Below are positions 1 through 9,143 of a stretch of 64,000 bases of DNA, in pieces. The stretch is from Protonemura montana. Taxonomy: Eukaryota > Arthropoda > Insecta > Plecoptera > Nemouridae. Within the stretch, counting starts at the first letter, position 1, and each line of letters opens with the position of its first letter. The stretch covers positions 4,278,001-4,342,000 of the forward strand of contig OX387606.1 in NCBI GenBank assembly GCA_947568835.1. The letters run 5' to 3'. Under the pieces are notes generated by a model that had not been told where the DNA came from, did not search any database, and saw only the letters and a program-made list of their open reading frames with translations. The translations under genes were made by a program, and so were the position numbers.

Positions 1-440
1 GCTCCCAACGGGCTGCACGCCCTGGCACCGTGCTAAAAAATTACATGCTATTTTCTTAGACACACCAAACCAGCTAAAGGATCCCTTAAAATTTTAATAA
101 GTATTTAAGATAGGATGCTTCCGCGTGGAAAATAATCTCTTTAAAAATATTATCTTCCTCTTATGCCTACTCCCTGTTTCTCTCTTCTCTCTGTCCCTTC
201 TATCTTTCTCTCTCTCGTGAGTTAAAGCTCTGTGCGCAAGCGGAGATCGCCGAGTTTATGAAGCTGGATCCGCCTGGAGTAATGGGCTAGCCAAGTCACG
301 TATTACCCCGTGTAATTGTAGAAAACAACTCGGGAACAGATGCGAATGTGATAGCAAGCCATGCGGAAGGTCCTGGCTTCGATGTCTGCAGCTGGCACCG
401 AGCAGACCATTGCATTCGTAGTCGGCAGGGTTGGGAGGGG

Positions 441-505
441 GTCGTGGCTCGCTCAGATTCAAGACTTATCAAGCCAAGAAAGGTTCGAATCCTGACAGGC
501 TCGCA
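441..505 (+). repeat. tRNA-like (SINE-type) fragment
   Basis: A perfect pol III B-box-like motif, GGTTCGAATCC, lies at 482-492. About 37 bases upstream is a weak A-box-like string (TGGCTCGCTCAG, from 445). No acceptor stem can be closed, so this looks like a SINE head or tRNA relic, not a working tRNA gene. Confidence 0.45.
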
Positions 506-1083
506 ATTCTTCTCGCGAGGCACTTCTCTCTGGCAAGACGATCTAGATTTTTTAGACTGTTCGGATCTTTCGTCTATGTCTTATGAAAGCACGTGCCAAT
601 GCTAAATAACCAATGTGTGATATCTTAAAAAAGGGGTAGTGGTGTCAGGTCTGCTGTGTGCTGTTTACTTTTCTCGTGACCGAACAATGAGTGACACTGC
701 GTAACAATGCCTTGCACTTGCAATCGACGCTGCATTAATCTGGAAACTGAATGATGCTTTTATCCTCTTTGGCAGTGTGCAATTTTCTTCGTTTGGATGC
801 GAATTGAGCAGTCACTGCGAAACCATGGGGTTCATTTGTCCTGACGAGCGAATCGCTTGGACCGAGCCAAAGGTGTATGAAACGCGAGTACCGTTCTTAA
901 TTACGAAATGGGCCAGCAATTCTTGGCAACTGCATGATGTCTCGCTCGGAGGGCGCGCACGCGAACGCGAATGGCTTTCCCGATTTCAAAAAATAAAAAA
1001 AGGAGTTGCGAATCCTCCAGAGAGTGATATTAATGGCAGCGCCCGCGTGCTCGTTCCGATCTACGCTACGCGTGTAAGCGCCA

Positions 1084-1101
1084 CCCCCCCCCCCCCCCCC
1101 C
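1084..1101 (+). repeat. Cytosine homopolymer with CT-rich flank
   Basis: An uninterrupted run of C followed by a C/T-rich and ACC-rich stretch to about 1122. Such runs recur in the window (21838-21862, 23450-23463, 36870-36886, 43565-43590), some as G on this strand. Confidence 0.9.
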
Positions 1102-2322
1102 TCTCCCTCCCACCACCACCCAGATTGGGCGAACATCAAATAACCGAGCCACCCCTTACTCAGGCCACCCTCTTATAATTATTAGCTGAGATCTGAAGCA
1201 GCCTGATCCCGTCTCGCGGCTCCCAACTCCCTGCGGTACTTGAGACAGAACAGCTCCAAAGCCAAGAACTGCTCGACGCGACAGAAAGGACGAGAATAAT
1301 TATTTCGTTTGCGAGCTTTGAGTTAATCTTTTAATGATACTCGTTATTAACAGATCGTTAGAGCAGGAAATGTTATTTAGCTTAATAATTGTTATCGGCT
1401 TCTTGATTCAATTTTGTATAATCGTCAGTATTTCTTCATTCCGGTATATAGATCTATTTATATCGCTGGATTTAGCCACAGGAAATGGGAGATAAAAATC
1501 ATAAAATAGCTTTGCAGTTTGAATATTAGTTTGAAGCATGGCTGAAATGAAATGAATATTGGTGCTTGGACTATAGTGTGTCGGTCGATGCTTAGTGGCA
1601 CTTGGCGTTCACCGAGCCAGCGTCGCTATCGTGCGGGACCATCGCTGTCTCACGCTTGTTCCTGATGCCACGTCCTGGTTCCAGCTGCTTCCAGGCACAG
1701 AGAGCTCTTCAGCTTCTCGATACACAATAGGACTGCAACCGTGATGTATCATCTGAACACATCTCCGACTTAGACACGATTTATGCTCTTAAAACCCTCT
1801 CGGGAGAGTCATGAGAGTAAGGATTGCTGTCATATCTGTATTATACACCTCAGTAATAATTCTCGCGTCATTGTTTAGGTTTGTACACGCTCTAGGTGAA
1901 ATGCTTTTTGCGCGGCGAAAAGGGAAATCCGTTTGCGTGCGCCTGCTGTGCGTTGCTGTGCGTCGCGAAGCCTTAATAGAAAATGCAGATAAGAATTTTC
2001 GAACATGCCATACAAGTTTTGGTTCATTATTTAATTCTCAAGTTTATGGCATAAATTAGTCACGGAGCTCTCTGGAAGGCTAGTTTGTAAAAACTCTTAT
2101 CGTTAGAGGTTAATGGCAGCTCTTATGAAAAAGTTAAGCAGCAATTAACTGGGAGTTGGTGTAGTTATCACAAACCAGATTGTCCTTAATATTTTAAAAT
2201 TTTAAAGCTGAAGTCCGGCACCTCCACGCCTGCTTAGACGTTATGTCATTTGGCCTCCAGAAACTTGTCGGCGCCCGCTTAAATCGAGTCCGTGACGGAG
2301 ACGTGTCGTATCTTGCTTGCAG

Positions 2323-2993
2323 TGCCATTCGACGGCAACGTGACTTCTGAGACAGAGGAAAACCCAAGCGAAGACGAGATCTTCGTCAACTCGCTCGACC
2401 CCGACCTGGTGTGGGACACATTTGAAACGATCACAGCGCCCAAAGAAGGTCAAGGTTACGTGGAGGTCGTCATCGGTGTCCTCACCGCCATCATGTTGCT
2501 CCTTCTCGTCGCTTTTGTCGTCATCCTGATCCTGAGTCGACGGCAAAAGTTACAAGGCTCGCCGACGATCCTGCGAAACCCTTTCGGCGTGACGATAAAC
2601 ATGAAGGACCTTCTGATGAACTTGTCGCCCATGTCACCAAGCAACGGCGTGGTTAGCGCTCCGTCTCCCGTTGCGCACGACCCTCCACCGAGCGACCCGC
2701 CGTCTCTCAACCTCGAGCCGTACAAGTCGCCGCTGAGCTCGTACGCGACGCCTAATTACGCGACGCTGCGCACAAACACCGAGGTGTTGGAGCGTCGCGA
2801 CAGCATGGATGGCGCCGCGACGCCAACGGCCGTCACGGGGAGCTTCTCGTCGCTGCAGTTCAGGAGTCTGCAGACGACACCGGTTGTTGGGCCGCGTTCG
2901 GAGGTCGTCAATCTGAGCGGATACTTCCCGAGGGTGGGCACCGATCCGCCGAGCCGGAAGCGGTACCATACTGCTCCGAGGGAAAAACATCGG
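2323..2993 (+). CDS. Ddr: DDR exon: transmembrane and juxtamembrane region
   Basis: The acceptor is TTGCTTGCAG, with the first two bases completing a codon; the donor is CGG|GTATGT in phase 0. It encodes PFDGNVT at the start, a 23-residue hydrophobic helix at about 2466-2534 followed by RRQ as stop-transfer, then a Pro/Ser/Thr-rich cytoplasmic stretch. Several tyrosines (EPYKS, NYATL, SGYFP) are plausible phospho-docking sites; the TPNYATL string resembles the NPxY-like juxtamembrane site of DDR1, but that is only a likeness. Confidence 0.88.
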
Positions 2994-5900
2994 GTATGTT
3001 AACACATAGATAGGGTGTGAGTGTATTGTTTTTAAGGTTTTTGGAGGTGGCAGGAGTTGGGAGAGGGGACAAATATGTTAGTGTAGGGAGATTGCTTCTC
3101 TCTATTATGTGGTGAAAACGGGACAAGATCTTGTGTTTTTTAATTGCTAACAGTATATAAATGAGAATTGATTGCGACCCAAATCTTGAAATAATCAGAA
3201 AACAATGCGTGTGCTTACTATAGTAAGGTACTAGAGGTACGGCTAGGCTCACTTTCGTACGATCAGATCATTTAATTGGGTAACAGAGAAATAGCATACC
3301 TACGCTTTTTTCTTTGGAGGCTGTTCAAAATTAGTTTCACAATGGACCGGTCGGTCGCAGCAACTAGCAGTTAAGTACTTCAATGATGACAGTTAATTAA
3401 TAGGCGGTGTCTATTCAAGTTGCCCTCCACGTTGTCTTAGCTAATAGTTAGCGAACTCTCACTGAACTTGCCCAACTTGGAAACAACGAGCCCTAAGATT
3501 GAGCCTAGTAATATTGCGTAAAGTAGACTTCGGAGAAGCAGCGCTACGACGTTCGCCCGAAGTTTTAGCGCCGGCCCCCTTTGGCGCCATCTACCTTGTG
3601 ATGCGTACAATAAAGCTCGCTCAATTTCGCCGTGTGAAAATATCTGACAGGGTTCCGCTCAGTCTATGTACCGTAGCTTGTTGTGTTTTATTGAGCGAAC
3701 ATGTTTACTTTTAATCAACATTCACTGTTCTGTTAGTCTATCACCAAACCTAATCACCAAACCAAGTCTATCAGCTGTCCCAGAATATGATTGCATAGCA
3801 TTTTTAGAATATCGGGGTTTTTTTTCAGCAAAAGGACCAGAATAGGACTGTGTAGATCACGCAACCTTTGCTGACAAAATCCTAATGCTCTAGGCCCCGC
3901 CCCCGGTTGTGACATGGAACATCGCCCCCAGCATGGGGCACTCCTACAAGTGCCGGGAGGCCGAGCTGGTGCCGATACCACGATACTGTCTGCGCATGGT
4001 GGACAAGGTCGGAGCATGCCATGCAGGCGAAGTGATCCTCTGCGAGACTGACGGCCTCAACGACATCATCCCTGACGTCGGGCGAATGGTCGCAGTCAGG
4101 ACCGCCAGTACCAAGGCTGATGGTGGCACAGCGGACGCGCTGCGCGAGGTAGGCAAAGATAGGGTTGCTCATTTTCTCATTCGGGTCATTTCGGTCAAGT
4201 AAAAATTTAATGCCTGGGCAAAATCAGCATTTCATTCATAGTTTGTCACTGATATTCATAAACAGTTTGCGTTGAATGCAGTGTTTCACGACCATGTTTT
4301 ATTTCCCGGGGGCTTTTCACAGTAAGCTTAGTTTTCCAGCTAAGCGAATAAAACGTCAGGTGCCTGTCAGTTAGCTTTCACGGCTTGTTATGGAAAGCCC
4401 GGAGATCGGTTGGTACGCTAACGTCTAGTCGATTAACATCCGAATTCTCGATAATCGATGCCTATTGGCTCTTGCCGTGGTTACCTCTGATTCGCCGAGT
4501 CAATTATGCATACCACAATGCATACCAGCATTGCAGCTAGCTGAAGCATTTCTGATCGCGATAAACATTCCGAGAAAATTATCAGAGAAGTTTCTAAATT
4601 CTCGTCGTCCTGCTCAGGTGCGGTTCCTGGCGAGCCTGTCTGACGCCAACGTGGTCCGAGTGCTCGGGGTGTGCACAGCCGAGCAGCCAGTCTGGACCGT
4701 GCTGGAATACCCTGAGATGGGCGACCTGGTGCACTATCTGCAGTACCGGTTACCTATGTCTGCCTCGCTGCGGCCCAGCGAGAAGTTACAGGCCCTCAGG
4801 TATGCTTTGTCACACTCTACACTCTACACCAAACGTGAAAATCATGTCGCTTTTAGCTGGCCAAGGGCGAACTGTATTACCGTATATACTTCTGGTTTCA
4901 CCGCAATGCAACATTGCTCCAGGGCCATAGCCAGTGCACTTTTCTTACACCATGGTTTTTGGCGGTTCGAAAACAAAATCCCCAGTCAGCTGAATCGAGT
5001 GGGACCGCGTCCTTACACAATTTAATTCTCATCCATACATACTAATTAGATTCAGGAACAAAATCGCCTTTGACAGACAAAGATCCTGTGAGGGAAAACA
5101 AGCCATTCTTGATGTCTCAGTTATCTAACGGCAGATTGTTTTGCAACAGTTACGGATGTCTGATCTTCATGGCGACGCAGATCGCATCGGGAATGAAGTA
5201 CCTCGAGTCGAAGAACGTCGTCCACAAGGATTTGGCAGCAAGGTAGCAGACTTTCGATGTTGTACCATACCTGTACCCGCAATAACTAAGCCCAACTCAC
5301 AAGAGTTATACTACACAATGAAACCTTGCAAGTAACACTCCCTCTGGGCGAAATAGTCTTGGCACGTGTGCTAATTATTTCAATATAGCGCGGCCATAAA
5401 GGCGAGGGTTGCTAACAAGTCTGCCACGTGACAGGAACTGCTTGGTCGGTCGAGGCTACTTGGTCAAGGTCGCCGATGTGGCCATGTGCAGCCAGCGTCA
5501 TGCCCAGGACTACAGTGAGATCGGCGGGAGACCCCCGGCGCCCATTCGATGGCTGCCCTGGGAGAGCATCCTTTTGGTACTGTACTTAATCATTGCACGT
5601 AATAAGAGTTAAAATTGCATTTCACACCTTGATTATCCTTTATGATTATCATTTATTGAATTCGTTTCATAATGTGTAACACTTTCTTTTGAAATATTAC
5701 GGGATATTGCAGAAAAACATCACATACATGTTAGAATAAAAGCTGCTGCAATCTCCCTTTCTCTACAAATCGAACATACCTGTGAGATTTAAAAATACAT
5801 GTATTTTTAAAGGAAGAACAAACCTTACAAGTGGTCCACGATCATTTACCCTTCATTGAAATTCTGCAACAGACTCCAGACAACATTTTTCACTCTATTA

Positions 5901-7204
5901 GTTCACCAGGGTCCACGAGAGATGTTCTCTGTTGTTTAACGGCAAATTATCCTGCAGGACCGATACTCTAGCAGCGTCTGGGCGTACGGAGTGACCCTCT
6001 GGGAGATCCTGAGCCTCGCCCGGGAGAAACCCTATCAGAACCTATCCAACGACGAGGTGATACAAAATGCCGAGCGAATGTACTACGGGGAGGAGCTGCA
6101 GGTTTGTTTTGTTACCAATTCGCACTAATCGCCCTGCATACCGTGTTATTTCAGTATTTCAGCTGATCCGTTCGTTTGCTCAGAATGGCTTTTCATGAAA
6201 TGGTCGCAAGCACGCACACACAAGCGATATAATAATAATAATAGTTGAAGCAAATATTCTATTGCTGTCCGGTTTGCATGCACTCGACAAGTCAATCATT
6301 TTATATGTGCAAGCAACAGTAGCGGTTTGCAATTAGGTCAGTGTGTAATGAATGCTTTAATGAACGTGCCAATTGGCTGGCAAATTCATAATGAATTAGT
6401 CAAAGCAATTCCAATGTTGCGCTGGTATTTCAATCACCATTTCCGTAATTGCAGCATGAACTTGGTGTAAATCGATTTCATTATCCGTTTATTTTTATGC
6501 CCACTATGATGGGCAACAGCATATTCAGATCACAATATCTGCCGTTTGAAACTATTTATTATAGATGCATGCAGAATTGGTAGTTGACACTTACGAAAGC
6601 CATTAAATTTGCATGCACGTGATGCCGCTCATTATATGGCAAGCTAATAAATATTTACTAGACATTAATTAAATAATTTATAACTCGCGACCTAGGTGGC
6701 ATGTACTGGATTACGATGGAATATCGGCGTTTTTTAGGATGCATATGACAAGACGGCAACTGTTTTATCGGCCCGTGCAAGTGATATAACTATTTTGCAA
6801 GTACTCCTGAAAGAGAGACACATCAGACAGGCGGCACGCGTTTCGTGCATTTGCGTCAATGTTATATCTGCTATATCTTGATTGGGTTCGATTGCCACTG
6901 GATGCATGAGTTAGCGCAACTTTATTTTTTTGTTTTATCTTCAAGTAGTTTTTGTCTTTAAATTTCTCACAAAACCCACGCTGAATGGAGTGCCATGACG
7001 CACAACACAACACGCTTTGGTGTTCTGTTTCTAATGAATGCCATTTTGTGTCAGATTCTGTTGCCGAAGCCGACACTCTGTCCTGTCGAGATGTACGATC
7101 TGATGAGCGAATGTTGGCGAAGAGACGAAAGTTTGCGGCCAAACTTCAAGGAAATCGTCATGTTCTTGAAGCGACGGAACATCGGGTACCGCCCCGGCGA
7201 CTAG
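2323..7204 (+). CDS. Ddr: Discoidin domain receptor (DDR) tyrosine kinase-like, 3' part; probable pseudokinase
   Basis: Seven exons join in phase: 2323-2993, 3894-4148, 4618-4799, 5150-5242, 5435-5576, 5958-6101 and 7055-7204 (TAG). They give about 544 residues; the extracellular discoidin half lies off the left edge. Order: acidic membrane-proximal stretch with an NVT glycosylation sequon, one transmembrane helix, a Pro/Ser-rich juxtamembrane region, then a tyrosine-kinase fold ending soon after the alpha-I helix. DDR hallmarks are [28 protein letters not shown] and CWRRD..RP.F. In the family this is a collagen-binding plasma-membrane receptor kinase. Here the beta-3 Lys is Arg (VAVR), HRD is HKD, DFG is DVA and the glycine loop is GACHAG. 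The alpha-C Glu, catalytic-loop Asp and Asn and the DFG Asp remain. I infer weak or no kinase activity, with signalling by scaffolding or through a partner. Confidence 0.9.
3894..4148 (+). CDS. Ddr: DDR exon: kinase N-lobe start (glycine loop, VAVR)
   Basis: Phase 0 at both ends (TGCTCTAG acceptor, GAG|GTAGGC donor). It encodes [16 protein letters not shown], the degenerate nucleotide-binding loop (4011-4028), and MVAVRTAS, where the beta-3 Lys is Arg (codon AGG, 4098-4100). It is slightly shorter than vertebrate DDRs between the loop and beta-3. Confidence 0.88.
4618..4799 (+). CDS. Ddr: DDR exon: alpha-C to hinge
   Basis: The acceptor is CCTGCTCAG and the donor TCAG|GTATGC, ending after two bases of a codon. 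With the previous exon it reads [20 protein letters not shown], matching the alpha-C Glu region of DDRs, then [15 protein letters not shown] as the hinge. The open frame runs past the donor into the intron, so the donor is chosen by homology to the next exon. Confidence 0.88.
5150..5242 (+). CDS. Ddr: DDR exon: alpha-E and catalytic loop (HKD)
   Basis: It encodes [13 protein letters not shown], nearly identical to known DDRs, then VVHKDLAAR. The HRD Arg is Lys (HKD at 5223-5231), while the catalytic Asp is kept. Splice sites are TTTTGCAACAG and AG|GTAGCA. Confidence 0.9.
5435..5576 (+). CDS. Ddr: DDR exon: activation segment with DVA in place of DFG
   Basis: It begins [22 protein letters not shown] sits at 5475-5483 where kinases carry DFG. 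One activation-loop tyrosine remains in QDYSEIGG, where vertebrate DDRs have a Tyr cluster. It ends [12 protein letters not shown] in phase 0 at a TTG|GTACTG donor. Confidence 0.9.
5958..6101 (+). CDS. Ddr: DDR exon: alpha-F to alpha-G
   Basis: Phase 0 at both ends, 48 codons. It begins [18 protein letters not shown]. Relative to the DDR pattern it is two residues short before VWA, and the invariant alpha-F Asp of SDVW is absent. [20 protein letters not shown] follows, as expected for the DDR alpha-G region. Confidence 0.88.
7055..7204 (+). CDS. Ddr: DDR terminal exon
   Basis: After a TTTTGTGTCAG acceptor it encodes [20 protein letters not shown] and RPNF, the end of the kinase fold with the conserved alpha-I Arg kept. 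A short tail (GYRPGD) precedes TAG at 7202-7204. Confidence 0.9.
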   Translation: MLLPKPTLCPVEMYDLMSECWRRDESLRPNFKEIVMFLKRRNIGYRPGD

Positions 7205-7890
7205 CGGTTCCCAAAACAACGTCACCGAGAGGCGAGCGTGAAAAACAGTTTGGAACGCGAGGCAGTCTGGTGCGGTGGCGTATCTTTTTGAAAATGTGGT
7301 AATCGAGACCAAAGTGTAGACATTTCATGTATTTGATTTTCACCTACCTTCTCTCAAGACTGTTCATCTAGTTTGTATGCATTCTAACTGATGAGTATTA
7401 GGTAAAGAAAATTATAAGCGCAATATTTGGGTTTTAACGACGACTAGCTCCAGCTAAAGGACCAAGTGCGCAGAAAATAACCTGCTTCGATCACGTCGAA
7501 GCTTTTGTTGATCACGTTTCTGACTTTGTGTGGGTTCTTCCAGTGAGTAATCCTTGTCGAAGAGTGGGCAGACTGACAGTTCGCGAGGGTCCACATCAGT
7601 GGGCGTAATTCCTCGCAATGAGGTAGATTGAGGTTACGGAAACTCTTGTCGCTTATACTACCCAGTTAAGCTCTCCGAATGACGGACGTCTTATCTTTTA
7701 ACTGAGATGTTTTGCAGCACAATCAAGCGCAATTGGAGTTTCGATCGGATGTACGTTCAATGAGAGAACGGCTGGCAATTCAATTATTGAGAAAATGTTT
7801 GTCTCTCACTTACGGTCTAAAAAGTTACCAAAACCTAGCCAATAATTAAGTGTTATAATTGATGTTGACTATGAGAGATCAGTGATTCGC

Positions 7891-7896
7891 TTTATT
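7891..7896 (-). terminator. Candidate poly(A) signal for the exchanger gene
   Basis: The first minus-strand AATAAA I find downstream of the exchanger stop at 8922. If used, the 3' UTR would be about 1 kb and would overlap the DDR 3' UTR. Confidence 0.3.
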
Positions 7897-8190
7897 ACTG
7901 ATAAGGACAGGCTAAATTTTATCGCCAGCTGTGTTTAAATAGATTCGCACATTATAATCTGTTCAAGTCAAATCGATACTTTATAAACGTTTATCAACAT
8001 ATGGTTATGAAATAATTCGATGGCTAGTCAGGAGCATCTTTAAACTCTCAAAATATTTTCTAGTGTTGAAATTGAATCAAGAAGTACTTAGAAGTGCAGT
8101 TTTGTGAGCAATTGAATGCTTTTCATATAGCTGGCTGGCAAAGGAACCAAAAATGGCTACAGAAAAAAAATGTGATACAGATATTTTTAT

Positions 8191-8196
8191 AATAAA
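8191..8196 (+). terminator. Candidate poly(A) signal for DDR
   Basis: First AATAAA downstream of the DDR stop, about 1 kb away. It is chosen only by position; cleavage could equally use 8655-8660 or 8686-8691. Confidence 0.35.
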
Positions 8197-8921
8197 AGAA
8201 TAATGGAGAACGATATAATATGAAACCATACTTATAGAAAAAGCCAAAGATGTGTTAGATTTTTGTATGACGCTAGATGGAAATAGATCGAGATTGAAAA
8301 AGAAATATCATCTGAAAATGTAGAGCCGTAGTCATATTGTATGCTTTCGTTGAAAACATTGTTGAACACATGGGGCATCGGAAATAGAAGGCGAATTTGA
8401 GTTTAATCTGCTTAAGCTTACAGAAAACTTGGACTTAAAGTTAGTTGTTCATGAATGATGAAAGACAATAATACAAAAGTATGTTATACAGTTGTTTGCC
8501 TATATGAATGATTCGTGTGATCAGTGGTGAAGAGACCTATTTACAAGATCGACCCTTATTTTATACTACTATCTAGAAAATGACTGTCAGTGTAAATCGT
8601 TGTGTCAGAAAGCACCCTGTCTTCGTGTTAATGGATACACCTACTAATCATGTAAATAAATTAATTAAATCTCGTAACCTAGCACAATAAACCATGTGTG
8701 TTCACTTACAAACCTAGCATCCACAATAGTAGATACAGCACCCTACAGCAGGTTATTTTGATTTGGTCTCAGACAAGTCGTTACTTTGTTGAAATTTAAA
8801 AAAAAACACCATATAGTTTTGTAGTCACAGGGAAAAACCAGCGTTGCACTTTTCGGTTTTCTTGCATGCGCCTTTGTTCTGAGACAAATGTGACCGAGTC
8901 GATCGAACACCCCTCGGGTCA

Positions 8922-9143
8922 CTACTGTCTTGTTATTACATTACTGTAATCAGGTAATGAGTTTTCGACGACGGAGAACACTGGTGCCAGAGGGTCTTCT
9001 GGGTTGTTCTGCACCACGATGTTGGCTAGTGGCTGCCGACCCACCATCTCCGTGATCCTCCGCGCAGTCAGCTGACGTTGCGCCAATAGGTGATCCGTTC
9101 TCGCTTGAAGCTCCTCGCTGCTCAAAGGTTCCTCTCCAGAAAA
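8922..9143 (-). CDS. Nhe: NHE exon 16, stop at 8922-8924
   Basis: Acidic, Gln-rich end of the tail (EEPLSSEELQARTDHLLAQR), finishing SNVITRQ before TAG. Codon use looks coding throughout. Confidence 0.85.
   Translation of the reverse strand, partial: FSGEEPLSSEELQARTDHLLAQRQLTARRITEMVGRQPLANIVVQNNPEDPLAPVFSVVENSLPDYSNVITRQ

Larger units (their letters stand above)
1..2322. other. Non-coding stretch upstream of first visible DDR exon
   Basis: I see no supportable exon here. By position it is probably the intron that precedes the DDR transmembrane exon, because that exon starts at an AG acceptor in mid-codon and the discoidin domains are absent. It holds a tRNA-like repeat near 441-500, a long cytosine run at 1084-1101 and otherwise AT-rich unique sequence. 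The open frames between 348 and 1178 show no family resemblance and none of the discoidin-domain motifs I looked for. Confidence 0.55.
7205..8921. other. Convergent intergenic region (DDR 3' end versus NHE 3' end)
   Basis: No exon is supportable. This AT-rich sequence lies between two stop codons on opposite strands, so it should contain both 3' UTRs. The first plus-strand AATAAA after the DDR stop is at 8191-8196 (others at 8655 and 8686). A minus-strand AATAAA, seen as TTTATT, lies at 7891-7896. Confidence 0.6.

Noticed and set aside
348-1178. Plus-strand open frames near the left edge as DDR extracellular exons
   Set aside because: No discoidin-domain motif that I could recognise, no well-placed splice sites, and one frame crosses a C homopolymer.
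2241-3252. Minus-strand frames over the DDR transmembrane exon
   Set aside because: Antisense shadows of the GC-rich coding exon.
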